Assembly: GCF_014164775.1 (NCBI RefSeq)
Contig: NZ_JACJGB010000014.1
Span: 1 to 47,793 of the forward strand
Origin: Tessaracoccus sp. MC1679
GTDB taxonomy: Bacteria; Actinomycetota; Actinomycetes; Propionibacteriales; Propionibacteriaceae
Reading direction: 5' to 3'
DNA: 47,793 nucleotides
The position numbers and the translations under genes were made by a program. The notes beneath the pieces were generated by a model. It searched no databases. It saw only the letters and a program-made list of their open reading frames with translations, and was not told where the DNA came from. Below, piece after piece: positions 22,938-30,980 of the stretch (position 1 is the stretch's first letter; every line of letters begins with the position of its first letter).

Positions 22938-24011
22938 ATGCACGTTGTGGTCGCGCCCGATTCTTTCAAAGGGACCCTGACGGCCGCGGAGGCCGCGGAG
23001 CGCATCGCCGCCGGCTGGCTGGCCGTCCGCCCCCGCGACACCGTCGCCCTCCACCCCATGGCCGACGGTGGCGAGGGAACCCTGGACGCCTTCGCTGCTG
23101 TGACCGGTTCGGAGCGGGTGCCGGTGGCGGTGGTCGACGCCGTGGGCCGCCCTAGGGGGTCGTCGTGGCTGAGACTGCCCGACGGGACGGGCGTCGTCGA
23201 GCTGGCCGCCGCGTGCGGCATCGTCGGCCTCGATCCCCTGGATGCGCGGGGTGCGCACACCACCGGGTTCGGGATGGCGATCCGGGCGGCGCTGGAGGCG
23301 GGAGTGTCGCGGCTGCTGCTGGCCATCGGCGGCAGCGCGTCCACCGACTGCGGTGCCGGGCTCCTGGTGGCGTTGGGGGCGCGGCTGCTCGACGACGGGG
23401 GCCGCGAGGTGACCTCGCCCGGCAACTCGGCGCTGCCCCGCGTGGCGACGGTGGACCTCTCCGGGATGCCCCCGCCGCCTCCGGGCGGCGCGGTGGTGCT
23501 CTCGGACGTGACCAACCCGCTGCTCGGCCCCCTCGGCGCGGCCGCTGTGTTCGGCCCGCAGAAGGGTGGGGTGGGGATCGTCGACGAGCTGGAGCTCAAC
23601 GTCGGGCGGTTCGCGGAACTGCTGGCTGGCGACGTCGAGGCAGCCGGAGCCGGCGCCGCAGGCGGGGCGGGTTTCGCGCTCCAACGGTGGGGGGCGACGA
23701 CTGAGTCGGGGGCCAGGGCGGTCGCGGAGGCTGTGGGTCTGGAGGCGGCGCTGGACGGCGCGGACCTGGTGATCACGGGCGAGGGGCGCTTCGACAGCCA
23801 GTCGGCCGGAGGCAAGGTGGTCTCCGTCGTGCGGGAGATGGCCGGGGACCGGCGGGTCGCGGTCGTCGCGGGGCGGATCGACGCCGCCGTCGACGGGCTG
23901 GCGGGTGCGGTGTCGCTGTGGGATCTCGCGGGCGAGGGTGCGCTGACGGAGTCCGCGAGTGTCGCGGAGGAGGCGGGGAGGGTCCTGGCGTCGCGGTTCG
24001 TCCTGTCCTGA
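22938..24011 (+). CDS. glxK: Glycerate kinase (GlxK/GarK type)
   Basis: A 357-aa type I glycerate kinase that phosphorylates D-glycerate, normally at the 2-position, in the cytosol. Motifs: N-terminal VVAPDSFKGTLTAAEAAERI, HPMADGGEGTLDA, AIGGSASTDCGAGLLVALG, VTNPLLGPLGAA-VFGPQKG and GADLVITGEGRFDSQSAGGKV near the C-terminus; all are hallmarks of the family. No glyoxylate carboligase or tartronate reductase genes are adjacent, so the source of glycerate is unknown. The start has no ribosome site and looks leaderless. It is followed by a 950-bp repeat field. Confidence 0.95.
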   Translation: MHVVVAPDSFKGTLTAAEAAERIAAGWLAVRPRDTVALHPMADGGEGTLDAFAAVTGSERVPVAVVDAVGRPRGSSWLRLPDGTGVVELAAACGIVGLDPLDARGAHTTGFGMAIRAALEAGVSRLLLAIGGSASTDCGAGLLVALGARLLDDGGREVTSPGNSALPRVATVDLSGMPPPPPGGAVVLSDVTNPLLGPLGAAAVFGPQKGGVGIVDELELNVGRFAELLAGDVEAAGAGAAGGAGFALQRWGATTESGARAVAEAVGLEAALDGADLVITGEGRFDSQSAGGKVVSVVREMAGDRRVAVVAGRIDAAVDGLAGAVSLWDLAGEGALTESASVAEEAGRVLASRFVLS

Positions 24012-24065
24012 TCTTCGGGCGCGTTCCGGGCTTCCAGGCTGTGGTCGGGCTTGGCGGTGTGTGAT

Positions 24066-24197
24066 GTGGTGGTCGGGTTGGGCGGCGTGTGGTGGGGGCC
24101 GGGCCGCCCATGATGCCGGCGGCGGCGCTTCGCGCTGCCGCGACCGTCATCAACGCCCACCCAACCTGCCCCGGCCCCCACCACCCGCCGCCCTGCG
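24066..24197. repeat. R4 element, copy b
   Basis: Nearly identical to 8476-8603 and 41833-41960. A degenerate partial duplicate of its left end (TGTGGTCGGGCTTGGCGGTG) precedes it at about 24041. It is 55 bases after the glycerate kinase stop. Confidence 0.85.
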
Positions 24198-24299
24198 GGC
24201 CCGTCCCGTCGGACCCCATCACCCGCGCCCTGCTGTCTCCGTCGCGTCGGACACACCAGCCCCAGGCCCCATCACCCGCGCCCGGCTGGCCCGTCCGGT

Positions 24300-24432
24300 C
24301 GCCTGTCTTAGGTCTCGTCGCCTGGCTTGTGTGTCTCGGCGCCTGCGCTCTATCGCAGGCGCCCCCCAGCCGCCTGTCCTGTGTTCGCGCGCCGGCGCTG
24401 TAGCGCGGGCGGCCAGACTTATCGCAGGCGCC
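24300..24432. repeat. R6 element, copy b
   Basis: Contains GCGCCTGCG-CTCTAT-CGCAGGCGC (a hairpin), GCGCCGGCGCTGTAGCGC and the end GACTTATCGCAGGCGCC. It aligns with 8616-8729, and the 50 bases after it, including ACGAGCCGGCGCGAGA, also align with the first composite. Confidence 0.8.
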
Positions 24433-24479
24433 AAGGGCACCGCCCCGAAACGAGCCGGCGCGAGACGCCGGATGGGTGC

Positions 24480-24522
24480 CAGGGTGGGGGACGGCAGGGC
24501 GGTCTGCGTCGGGGTGTTTCGG
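24480..24522. repeat. R5 fragment, 43-bp direct repeat
   Basis: Repeats nearly exactly at 24612-24653 (GGCGGTCTGCGTCGGGGTG end). The two copies flank the R3 hairpin at 24529, as if R5 was broken and part-duplicated when the hairpin arrived. Confidence 0.75.
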
Positions 24523-24528
24523 TTGACT

Positions 24529-24564
24529 GTCACTTCTGGCCTCGACTACGCCGCCAGAAGTGAC
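24529..24564. repeat. R3-like hairpin, copy b
   Basis: GTCACTTCTGGC (24529-24540) and its complement (24553-24564) flank a 12-base centre, ctcgactacgcc. The centre resembles that of 11795-11842, while the arm sequence differs. Confidence 0.75.
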
Positions 24565-24608
24565 GGTGAGCCAGATGGGTGCGAGTCGCGGGGCGGCGAC
24601 GTGGGTTG

Positions 24609-24873
24609 GACGCGAGGGCGGGGGACGGCAGGGCGGTCTGCGTCGGGGTGCCCAGCTTGAGGGTCACCGGACTGGCGTCCCGCCTGGGAAGACTCTCGCC
24701 AGGCCGCCCTGACGGCACGCGCCCGAACTCGACGACGCCACCGGGGACGAGTGCGGGGAGACGGGAGCCGAGGCGCGGGCGGCCTCGATGCCTGACCCGA
24801 GGCCAACGCGCGCGTGCGTGCTGACGTAGGGAGAGCGGCCGCCCGTGCCTCGGCTCACGGCTCCCGGCACCGA
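24609..24873. repeat. R5 element, copy b, plus a degenerate copy of the 55-bp unit
   Basis: 24609-24803 aligns with 8769-8965 across about 195 bp. 24834-24873 (AGCGGCCGCCCG...) is a degenerate copy of the unit at 8980-9118, in the same order. The last 90 bases before the next stop codon show nothing I recognise. Confidence 0.75.
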
Positions 24874-24966
24874 CGGCGGGTTCGGGTCAGGGCTTCCTGC
24901 GACGGTGCAGTGGGTTTCGACGCAGCAGCGGGCGCTTCGCGCCGCGGCTGGCTCAACCAGCGGGGC

Positions 24967-26469
24967 TCAGGCGACGGTGACCCGTACCTCGTGGTATCCC
25001 TCGGCGCCGTTGGGGAACGGCTCCGCGGGGCCGACGGGCTGCGGCCGACCGTCCGCATCGGTGACACGAACGGCCAGCCGATGCTCGCCCGGGGTCGCAT
25101 CCCAGGCGTAGGTCCACTGCCTCCACATGTCGATCCCCGCGTCGGGGCCCTCACTCGCCACCCGCCAGGGCCCCTCGTCGATGCTGACCTCGATCTGCGC
25201 GATCCCGATTCCCTGCGCCCACGCCACGCCGGCGATGGCCGCCCGGCCGGCCGGCACCGTCGATCCATCGCGAGGCACGTCGATCCGGCTTGCCGGCTTG
25301 ATCGGCCCCTGCTCGTCCCATCCACGGACCGTCCAATAGGCCTGATCCCGCGCGAACGTGGTCACATTCAGGTTGGTCACCCACTTCGTCGACCCCACGT
25401 ACCCGTACAGGCCGGGCGTGACCAACCTCACCGGCGCCCCGTGGATGCGCGGCAGCGGCTCGCCGTTCATCCCGATGGCGAGCAGGGCCATCCGGTCGTC
25501 GGTCAGCGCCTGGATGGGGGTGGAGATCGTGAACCCGTCCACCGAGCGGCTCATCACCATGTCGGCTTCCGGGAGGGGCCCGGCCATCGCCAGGACGTCG
25601 GCTACCCGGACGCCCAGCCACCTCGCCGCCCCCACGTACGGCCCGCCGACGGGGTTGCTCACGCACAGCATGGTGATGTCGGCCTCCACCACATCGAGCG
25701 CGAGGAGGTCGTCCCAGGTCAGGGTCAGCGGGCGCTCCACCATGCCCTCGACGTTCAGCCGCCACTCACGGTGGTCGAGCCGGGGTGGGCTGAGGGAGGT
25801 GTCGATCCGGTAGAAGTCCGCGTTGGGGGTGTAGAGCTCTGACACCCCCTCCACCTCGCCCTCCAGGCCGGCGGCCCGCGCAGGGAGGGGGCTCGGGGGG
25901 ACCGGCAGGACGGGCGGCCCGCCAGGAGCGCCGGTGGGTGCCAGCTCGCCGAGCCCGAACCCCGCCAGCGCCACCCCGCCACCGGCCGCCCCGACGATGA
26001 CGCGCCGTCGGCTCAACACCGGGCCGGGTGTGTTGCCGTCGCCGACTCCGAGGCGGGAGAAGGCCGTCAGGATCCCGCCGCCCACCAGCACGGCCAGCAC
26101 CGACGGCGCGGCCCACAGCGGCGTCGCCTCGGGATCCGTGAGCGCGGCCGCCCCGACCACCAGGCCCAGGGCGGCGGTGGCCAGCCAGGCGGCCGTCAGC
26201 GATCGGGTGGCGAGGCGTCCGACGGCCAGCCCGAGGAGCGCGACGACGGCCAGCACGCCCACCAGCAGGATGGGCTTGTTGGCCGTCCCGAAGGTGGCCA
26301 CGGCCCATTCCTTGACGACGGTGGGGGTCAGGTCGATGAGGCGGTTGGCCGTCGCGAACAGGGGCGAGGATCCGGCCGAGACGAGTGCCGACAGCCCGTG
26401 CCCGACCCCAAGGCCGGCCGCCACCGCGACAAGCCCCTCAAGGGCGGGGATCCGTCCACGCTCGGGCAT
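24967..26469 (-). CDS. Membrane-anchored molybdopterin-dependent oxidoreductase (sulfite-oxidase family)
   Basis: A 500-aa protein in three parts. Residues 1-140 hold about five hydrophobic helices. Around residues 150-170 SRRRVIVGAAGGGVALAGFG looks like an internal twin-arginine signal. The rest is an extracytoplasmic sulfite-oxidase-type Moco domain: REWRLNVEGMVERPLTLTWDDLL, ITMLCVSNPVGGPYVGAARW with the Mo-ligating Cys near residue 267, HGAPVRLVTPGLYGYVGSTKWV, and a C-terminal dimerisation-like domain (PAGRAAIAGVAWAQGIGIAQ, DGPDAG). Such proteins oxidise or reduce small sulfur or nitrogen oxides or damaged methionines; the substrate here is unknown. No haem partner or moa/moe genes are nearby. 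Start has a weak ribosome site. Confidence 0.85.
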   Translation of the reverse strand: MPERGRIPALEGLVAVAAGLGVGHGLSALVSAGSSPLFATANRLIDLTPTVVKEWAVATFGTANKPILLVGVLAVVALLGLAVGRLATRSLTAAWLATAALGLVVGAAALTDPEATPLWAAPSVLAVLVGGGILTAFSRLGVGDGNTPGPVLSRRRVIVGAAGGGVALAGFGLGELAPTGAPGGPPVLPVPPSPLPARAAGLEGEVEGVSELYTPNADFYRIDTSLSPPRLDHREWRLNVEGMVERPLTLTWDDLLALDVVEADITMLCVSNPVGGPYVGAARWLGVRVADVLAMAGPLPEADMVMSRSVDGFTISTPIQALTDDRMALLAIGMNGEPLPRIHGAPVRLVTPGLYGYVGSTKWVTNLNVTTFARDQAYWTVRGWDEQGPIKPASRIDVPRDGSTVPAGRAAIAGVAWAQGIGIAQIEVSIDEGPWRVASEGPDAGIDMWRQWTYAWDATPGEHRLAVRVTDADGRPQPVGPAEPFPNGAEGYHEVRVTVA

Positions 26470-26656
26470 GCACCAATAGTGCCCCCCGGCGCAAGGGCGG
26501 CGGAAGGGCCGACGTGTGGGCCGGACACGGCCCGCGGCGACGGCTCGCGAGCCGGATCAGAGGCTCATCAGAAGTGCCCCATCGTGCCTGGCCAGCTGAG
26601 TGAGCCAGATCTGCATTTTCCACCCGGAACGGGCGCCCCGCCAGGGGCGACCCTGC

Positions 26657-29600
26657 TCAACCCGGAGGGCGCCCCGGTGCGAACGATCCACGCGCCACGA
26701 GAGCAGGCTCCGGCCCAACTCCTGCAGCGCGGGGCGCAGAGTCCAAGCGGTGGACGCGGGTGCAGCGGGCCACCAGGTCGGGGTCGTGGGTGAGGACCAG
26801 TAGCGGCATGTCGGCGAACTCGCGCCACACGTCGTCCATGAGGGCGGTGGCCGTTTCGCGGTCGAGGTGCTCGGTGGGCTCGTCCAGGATGACGACGTCC
26901 GGGCTGCCCACCAGCAGCCGCGACATCGCGAGCCGCCGTCGCTCACCACCGCTCAGCGTGGTGCCCGCCTCGCCGATCCGGCGCTCAGGGTCCAGGGGCA
27001 GGCCGGCGCGCGCGAGGGCGGCGCGGATGTCGTCGTCGGTGGCGTCGCGGTTGCCGATGCGCACGTTCTCCGCGACGGTGGTGGCGAAAATGTGCGCGTC
27101 CTGCGCCAGGTAGCCCACCCGGCCGCCCCGTCGCACCTCCCCGGCCAGCGGCGGGATCAGGCCCATGACGGTGGCGGCCAGCGTCGTCTTCCCCACGCCG
27201 GAGGGCCCCACCACGGCCACCTGCTCGCCGGGCGCCACGCTGAGCTCGATGCCCGCCTGCACCGGGCCGGCGCCCGGCCACCCCACCGCGACACCGGTCA
27301 GGCGCAGCCCCGCCTCGCCGTTGTCGCCCGCGACAGCGTCGCCATTGCCGACGGGTGGCTCGCTCAGCACCTCGCCGAGCCGGTCCAGCGCGGACCTGGC
27401 GCGGGTGTGGGTCTGCGCCGCCTGCGCGAAGGTGCCCAGCACCTCGTGCAGGGCGAGGGGGGTCAGGGCCAGGACTGCGAGGAAGCGGGGGTCGAGATCG
27501 CCCGAGGCGACGGCGTTCGTCCCGAACCACAGCGCCGCCAGCACGGCGATCCCGGCTGCCGCCACCTGGCCTCCCGTCGCGATGCCACGCACCCAGGCGC
27601 CCCGCCACTCCTGCCCGCGGAGCTCCTCGTCGACGGCGAGCAGCCGCGCCAGCGTGGGGGCTTCGGCCCCGTAGGCGACGAGGTCGTCGGAGGTGCGGGC
27701 CAGCTCGCGCACGCCGTTGGCCAGGCGACCCCGGGTGGGGACGGCCGCTGTGTCGGCTGCACGGCTCGCCTGCTGCGTCCACAGGGGCAGGACCGCGCCC
27801 GCGAGGAGTGCGGTGGCTAGCAGCGCGACGGCGCTCTCCCAATTCAACAGGGCCAGCATGAGGCTGGTCGCGGCCACGACTGTCGCGGCGGAGGCGACGG
27901 GGATCGCCACCCGCACCACCAGGTCCTGGATGGCCGCGACGTCCGCCACCACCCGGGTGAGCAGGTCACCCCGGCGCCGCCCGATCAGCGTGGTGGCGCT
28001 CAGCTTGGCGTAGATCCGCACGCGCAGGGCGCCCTGCAGGCGGAGTGCGACGTCGTGGCCCACCAGGCGCTCCACGTAGCGGAACACGCCGCGCGAGATG
28101 CCGAAGGCGCGGACGCCCACCGCGGCGGGCTGGAGGTAGAGCACCGGCGGCGCCATGGCGGCGAAGGAGATCAACCAGGCGGAGACCCCCATCAGCGCCA
28201 CCGACGAGCCCGACGCCAGGGTGGCGAGGAGGATGGCGAGCAGGAAGCGGGTGCGGGCCTTCGGCGCGGCGGCGAGAAGGTCGCGGAGGAGGGAGGTGGG
28301 GGCGCTGGGCGAGGAGGTCGCGGGATACGACCCTTCGAGACGGCCCTCGCCGCTCCGCGGGTGGGCCTCCTCAGGGAGCGAAGTGGAGTGTGGCGGGTCT
28401 GCTTCCTCGGGGAGCGGGGTGTTGCTTCGCGGGCGGGCCTCCTCGTGGAGCGGGGTGTTGCTTCGCGGGCGGGCCTCCTCGTGGAGCGGGGTGTTGCTTC
28501 GCGGGCGGGCTTCCTCGTGGAGCGGGGTGTTGCTTCGCGGGCCGGCCCCCGCAGGGATCGGAGCGCCCGCCGTCGACACGACGCGGTCCGCCGCGACCAG
28601 CACCGCCGGGCGGTGCGACACGATCAGGGCGCCGGCACCGGTGGCCCGCACCGCCTCGATGACGCGCGCCTCCGTCGCGGCGTCGAGGCCGGCGGTGGGC
28701 TCGTCGAGCACCAGCAGCCGGGCGCCTCCCAGCCGGATCCGGACCAGGGCGCGCGCCAGCGCCACCCGGCGACGCTCCCCGGCGGACAGGCCCTCGCCGT
28801 CGTCGCCGACGGGCTTGTCCGGCCCAAAGTCCGCCCCCGCCTCGTCCAGCGCCCGCCGGATGTCATCCTCCGCCGCGCCCGGGCAGCCGAGCGCGACGTT
28901 GTCGCCCACCGTGCCGTTGAGCATTCCGGGCTCCTGGCCCACCCAGGCCAGCTGCCCCCGCCACGACGCGAGGTCCACGCCGGTCAGGTCCACGCCGTCG
29001 ACGGTGACCCGGCCCGACGTCGGGGTGAGGAAGCCGAGCGCCATGGCCAGCGAGGTCGACTTGCCGCCGCCCGACGGGCCGGTGAGCGCCACCACCTCGC
29101 CAGGTGCCACCTCCACGCTCAAGTGCTCGACGGCCCGGCCCGCGGCGCCGGGATAGGAGTAGGTGAGGTCCTCCAGCCGCAGGGACCCGCCGCGCGGGGC
29201 GGGCTCGGTGCCGGCGTGCCCAGCCCCGCCGTCGATCATCTCGAAGGCGGCGTCCGCCGCGGCCACCCCGTCGGCCGAATCGTGGAAGTGGACCCCCACC
29301 TGCCGCACCGGCAGGAAGGCCTCCGGGGCGAGGATCAGCACGAAGAGGGCGGTGGGGAAGTCGACGTTGCCGTAGACCAGGCGGAAGCCCACCGTCACCG
29401 CGACCACCGCCACTGACAGCGTGGCCAGCAGCTCGAGCGCGAACGAGCTGAGGAACGAGATGGTCAGCACCTTCATGGTGGCGTCGCGGTAGTCTTCCTC
29501 GCCGAGTTCCACCCCGCGCTTCTGCGCCCGCGCCCGGGCGAAGGCCTGGAGTGTGGGGAGGCCGGCGATGAGGTCGGCGAAGTGGTTGGCGAGCCGGTCC

Positions 29601-30190
29601 GCCACGGCGAAGCTGCGGCGGGTGGCCTTCTCGGTGGTCCAGCCGATCAGCGCCATGAAGACCGGGATCAGCGGGAGGGTGAACGCGACGATGATCGCAG
29701 AGGGCCAGTCCGCCAGCAGGATCGCGCCGCCGACGAGGAACGGCACTGTCGCGGCGAGGCCCAGTTGGGGGAGGTACTTGGAGAAGTAACCGTCCAGGGC
29801 GTCGAGGCCCTGGGTGACGATCCGGATCAGCGAGGCCGACGACGCGGCGCCGACGGGGGTGTCGAGGCGGGCGGCGAGAATGTCTCGGCGGAGCTGGGAC
29901 TTGACTGTCGCGGCGGAGCGGTGGGCCAGGGTTGAGCTCAGCCAGGCCAGCAGTCCGCGTGCCAGGAACACGGCCGCCAGCAGGAGCAGCGCCGTCTGCC
30001 ACCCCGGCGGCAGGGCCTGAGTCTCGAACGCCAGGGTGATCCAGTCCGCCAGCAGCCGCGCCTGGACGATGAGCAGCCCTGCGGTGACCAGGCCGACGAG
30101 CACCGTCGCCACCATGAACCCACGGGTGGCGCGGGCGCGGGTGAACAGTCGGGGATGGATGGGGCCTGCCACCTGGCCAGTGTTCCACAA
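26657..30190 (-). CDS. cydDC: Fused CydDC ABC transporter (cytochrome bd assembly) with a repeat-derived linker
   Basis: An 1177-aa fusion of both halves of the CydDC exporter, which exports cysteine/glutathione and is needed for cytochrome bd assembly. CydD half: membrane domain to about residue 330, Walker A LTGPSGGGKSTS near 373, signature LSAGERRRVALARAL, Walker B LLVLDEPTAGLD. CydC half: membrane domain about 625-915, Walker A VVGPSGVGKTTL near 993, signature LSGGERRRLAMSRLL near 1078, Walker B VVILDEPTEHLD. Both ATP sites look complete. Fusions are known in actinobacteria. The linker (about 540-625) is unusual: tandem 12-residue units RPRSNTPLHEEA encoded by a 36-bp repeat, next to DNA matching the intergenic R7 family. 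It starts at GTG 30190; a later GTG (30172) is possible. Confidence 0.93.
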   Translation of the reverse strand: MWNTGQVAGPIHPRLFTRARATRGFMVATVLVGLVTAGLLIVQARLLADWITLAFETQALPPGWQTALLLLAAVFLARGLLAWLSSTLAHRSAATVKSQLRRDILAARLDTPVGAASSASLIRIVTQGLDALDGYFSKYLPQLGLAATVPFLVGGAILLADWPSAIIVAFTLPLIPVFMALIGWTTEKATRRSFAVADRLANHFADLIAGLPTLQAFARARAQKRGVELGEEDYRDATMKVLTISFLSSFALELLATLSVAVVAVTVGFRLVYGNVDFPTALFVLILAPEAFLPVRQVGVHFHDSADGVAAADAAFEMIDGGAGHAGTEPAPRGGSLRLEDLTYSYPGAAGRAVEHLSVEVAPGEVVALTGPSGGGKSTSLAMALGFLTPTSGRVTVDGVDLTGVDLASWRGQLAWVGQEPGMLNGTVGDNVALGCPGAAEDDIRRALDEAGADFGPDKPVGDDGEGLSAGERRRVALARALVRIRLGGARLLVLDEPTAGLDAATEARVIEAVRATGAGALIVSHRPAVLVAADRVVSTAGAPIPAGAGPRSNTPLHEEARPRSNTPLHEEARPRSNTPLHEEARPRSNTPLPEEADPPHSTSLPEEAHPRSGEGRLEGSYPATSSPSAPTSLLRDLLAAAPKARTRFLLAILLATLASGSSVALMGVSAWLISFAAMAPPVLYLQPAAVGVRAFGISRGVFRYVERLVGHDVALRLQGALRVRIYAKLSATTLIGRRRGDLLTRVVADVAAIQDLVVRVAIPVASAATVVAATSLMLALLNWESAVALLATALLAGAVLPLWTQQASRAADTAAVPTRGRLANGVRELARTSDDLVAYGAEAPTLARLLAVDEELRGQEWRGAWVRGIATGGQVAAAGIAVLAALWFGTNAVASGDLDPRFLAVLALTPLALHEVLGTFAQAAQTHTRARSALDRLGEVLSEPPVGNGDAVAGDNGEAGLRLTGVAVGWPGAGPVQAGIELSVAPGEQVAVVGPSGVGKTTLAATVMGLIPPLAGEVRRGGRVGYLAQDAHIFATTVAENVRIGNRDATDDDIRAALARAGLPLDPERRIGEAGTTLSGGERRRLAMSRLLVGSPDVVILDEPTEHLDRETATALMDDVWREFADMPLLVLTHDPDLVARCTRVHRLDSAPRAAGVGPEPALVARGSFAPGRPPG
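28324..28380. repeat. R7 repeat inside cydDC
   Basis: ACGACCCTTCGAGACGGCCC, then TCGCCGCTCCGCGGG and CCTCCTCAGGGAGCGAA, match the intergenic copy at 42642-42742 (same strings, a few substitutions). It is in frame with the gene, encoding the end of the CydD-CydC linker (GRLEGSYP on the minus strand). Confidence 0.8.
28411..28554. repeat. Four tandem 36-bp units in the cydDC linker
   Basis: Units begin GGAGCGGGGTGTTGCTTCGC at 28411, 28447, 28483 and 28519; the first three are almost identical, the fourth diverges at its end, and a degenerate fifth occupies 28375-28410. Each encodes 12 residues, so copy-number change keeps the frame. There are no spacers, hence not a CRISPR. Confidence 0.95.
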
Positions 30191-30351
30191 GGCCAGTGGG
30201 GCCTTCTGCGGGGCCGGTGGGCGCCTTCGTCTCTGACCACTCGCGCACGTCGTCGCACACGGGGGAATGTTCTTGCCCTTTCAACTGTTGTGGTCAGCGT
30301 GCTCGTCGTCCACCGGCCAGCCACCCCCTCGCAGAACCGGAGCAGCCAGAT

Positions 30352-30918
30352 ATGACCTCACCCGTGACCGACACCAAGCCCGCGACGCGCAGCCTTCTCG
30401 ACAGCACCCCCGCCCCCCAGATCACTGTTTCGCGTGTGCCCACCTTCGTCGACGACGTGACAGTCCGGCTGATCGCGGCGGTGGTCGTGGCCGTCGGCCT
30501 GCTGGCGCTGGCCACGCAGCAGTGGTGGCTCTACGCCGTCCTCTTCACCGACTTCACCCTCCGCGCCGCTGGGGGCCCGCGCTGGAGCCCGATCGCGCGC
30601 GCCGTCGGCGCCTGGCTCCGGCCGCGCCTCGCCGCCCCGAAGCAGCCCACGCCGTTTGCGCCCAAGCGGTTCGCCGCCGGGATCGGCGCAGTCATGACCG
30701 CGACCATCACCGCGCTGTGGGTTGCCCACTCCCTCACCGCGGCCCCGGGCCTCATCGTCGCCGCGACAGCGCTCGCCGTCGTCATGATCGTGCTGCCTGG
30801 GCTGGAGGCTGCGCTCGGGTTCTGCCTCGGCTGCACCATCTTCGTCGCGCTGATGCGCGTCGGCCTCATCCCCGAGGACGTCTGCGTGGACTGCGCCCCG
30901 TCGTCGCGCCGCGCCTGA
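30352..30918 (+). CDS. DUF4395 membrane protein with two CXXC motifs
   Basis: A 188-aa membrane protein with four hydrophobic segments in two pairs: VRLIAAVVVAVGLLALAT with LYAVLFTDFTLRAAGG, and IGAVMTATITALWVAHSL with LIVAATALAVVMIVLPGLEA. It ends with GFCLGCTIF and EDVCVDCAP. DUF4395 proteins of unknown function often occur with thioredoxin-like or rhodanese genes. ATG 30352 has GGAG 9 bases upstream; the frame is open further upstream but without homology. It sits between cydDC (divergent) and cydB (convergent), so it is embedded in the bd oxidase locus. A thiol-redox or haem/disulfide role linked to CydDC thiol export is a reasonable inference, not shown. The 160-bp gap to cydDC holds no other gene. 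Confidence 0.8.
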   Translation: MTSPVTDTKPATRSLLDSTPAPQITVSRVPTFVDDVTVRLIAAVVVAVGLLALATQQWWLYAVLFTDFTLRAAGGPRWSPIARAVGAWLRPRLAAPKQPTPFAPKRFAAGIGAVMTATITALWVAHSLTAAPGLIVAATALAVVMIVLPGLEAALGFCLGCTIFVALMRVGLIPEDVCVDCAPSSRRA

Positions 30919-30929
30919 CCCCCTGACAA

Positions 30930-30966
30930 GCGAAAGGGCCCACCCGACGGGGGTGGGCCCTTTCGC
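30930..30966. terminator. Bidirectional terminator between DUF4395 and cydB
   Basis: GCGAAAGGGCCCACCC and its perfect 16-bp complement flank a 5-base loop (gacgg). It lies 11 bases after one stop and 14 before the other (convergent). This is the only convergent junction here with an ordinary strong hairpin rather than a repeat array. Confidence 0.9.
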
Positions 30967-30980
30967 ATGTCGAGGGAGGG

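Noticed and set aside
24814..25842. A 342-codon plus-strand frame over the molybdopterin oxidoreductase
   Set aside because: The opposite strand encodes a clear sulfite-oxidase-family protein with conserved motifs; this is its antisense shadow.
28411..28554. 36-bp tandem repeats resembling a CRISPR array
   Set aside because: The units are contiguous with no spacers, lie in frame inside cydDC, and there are no cas genes.
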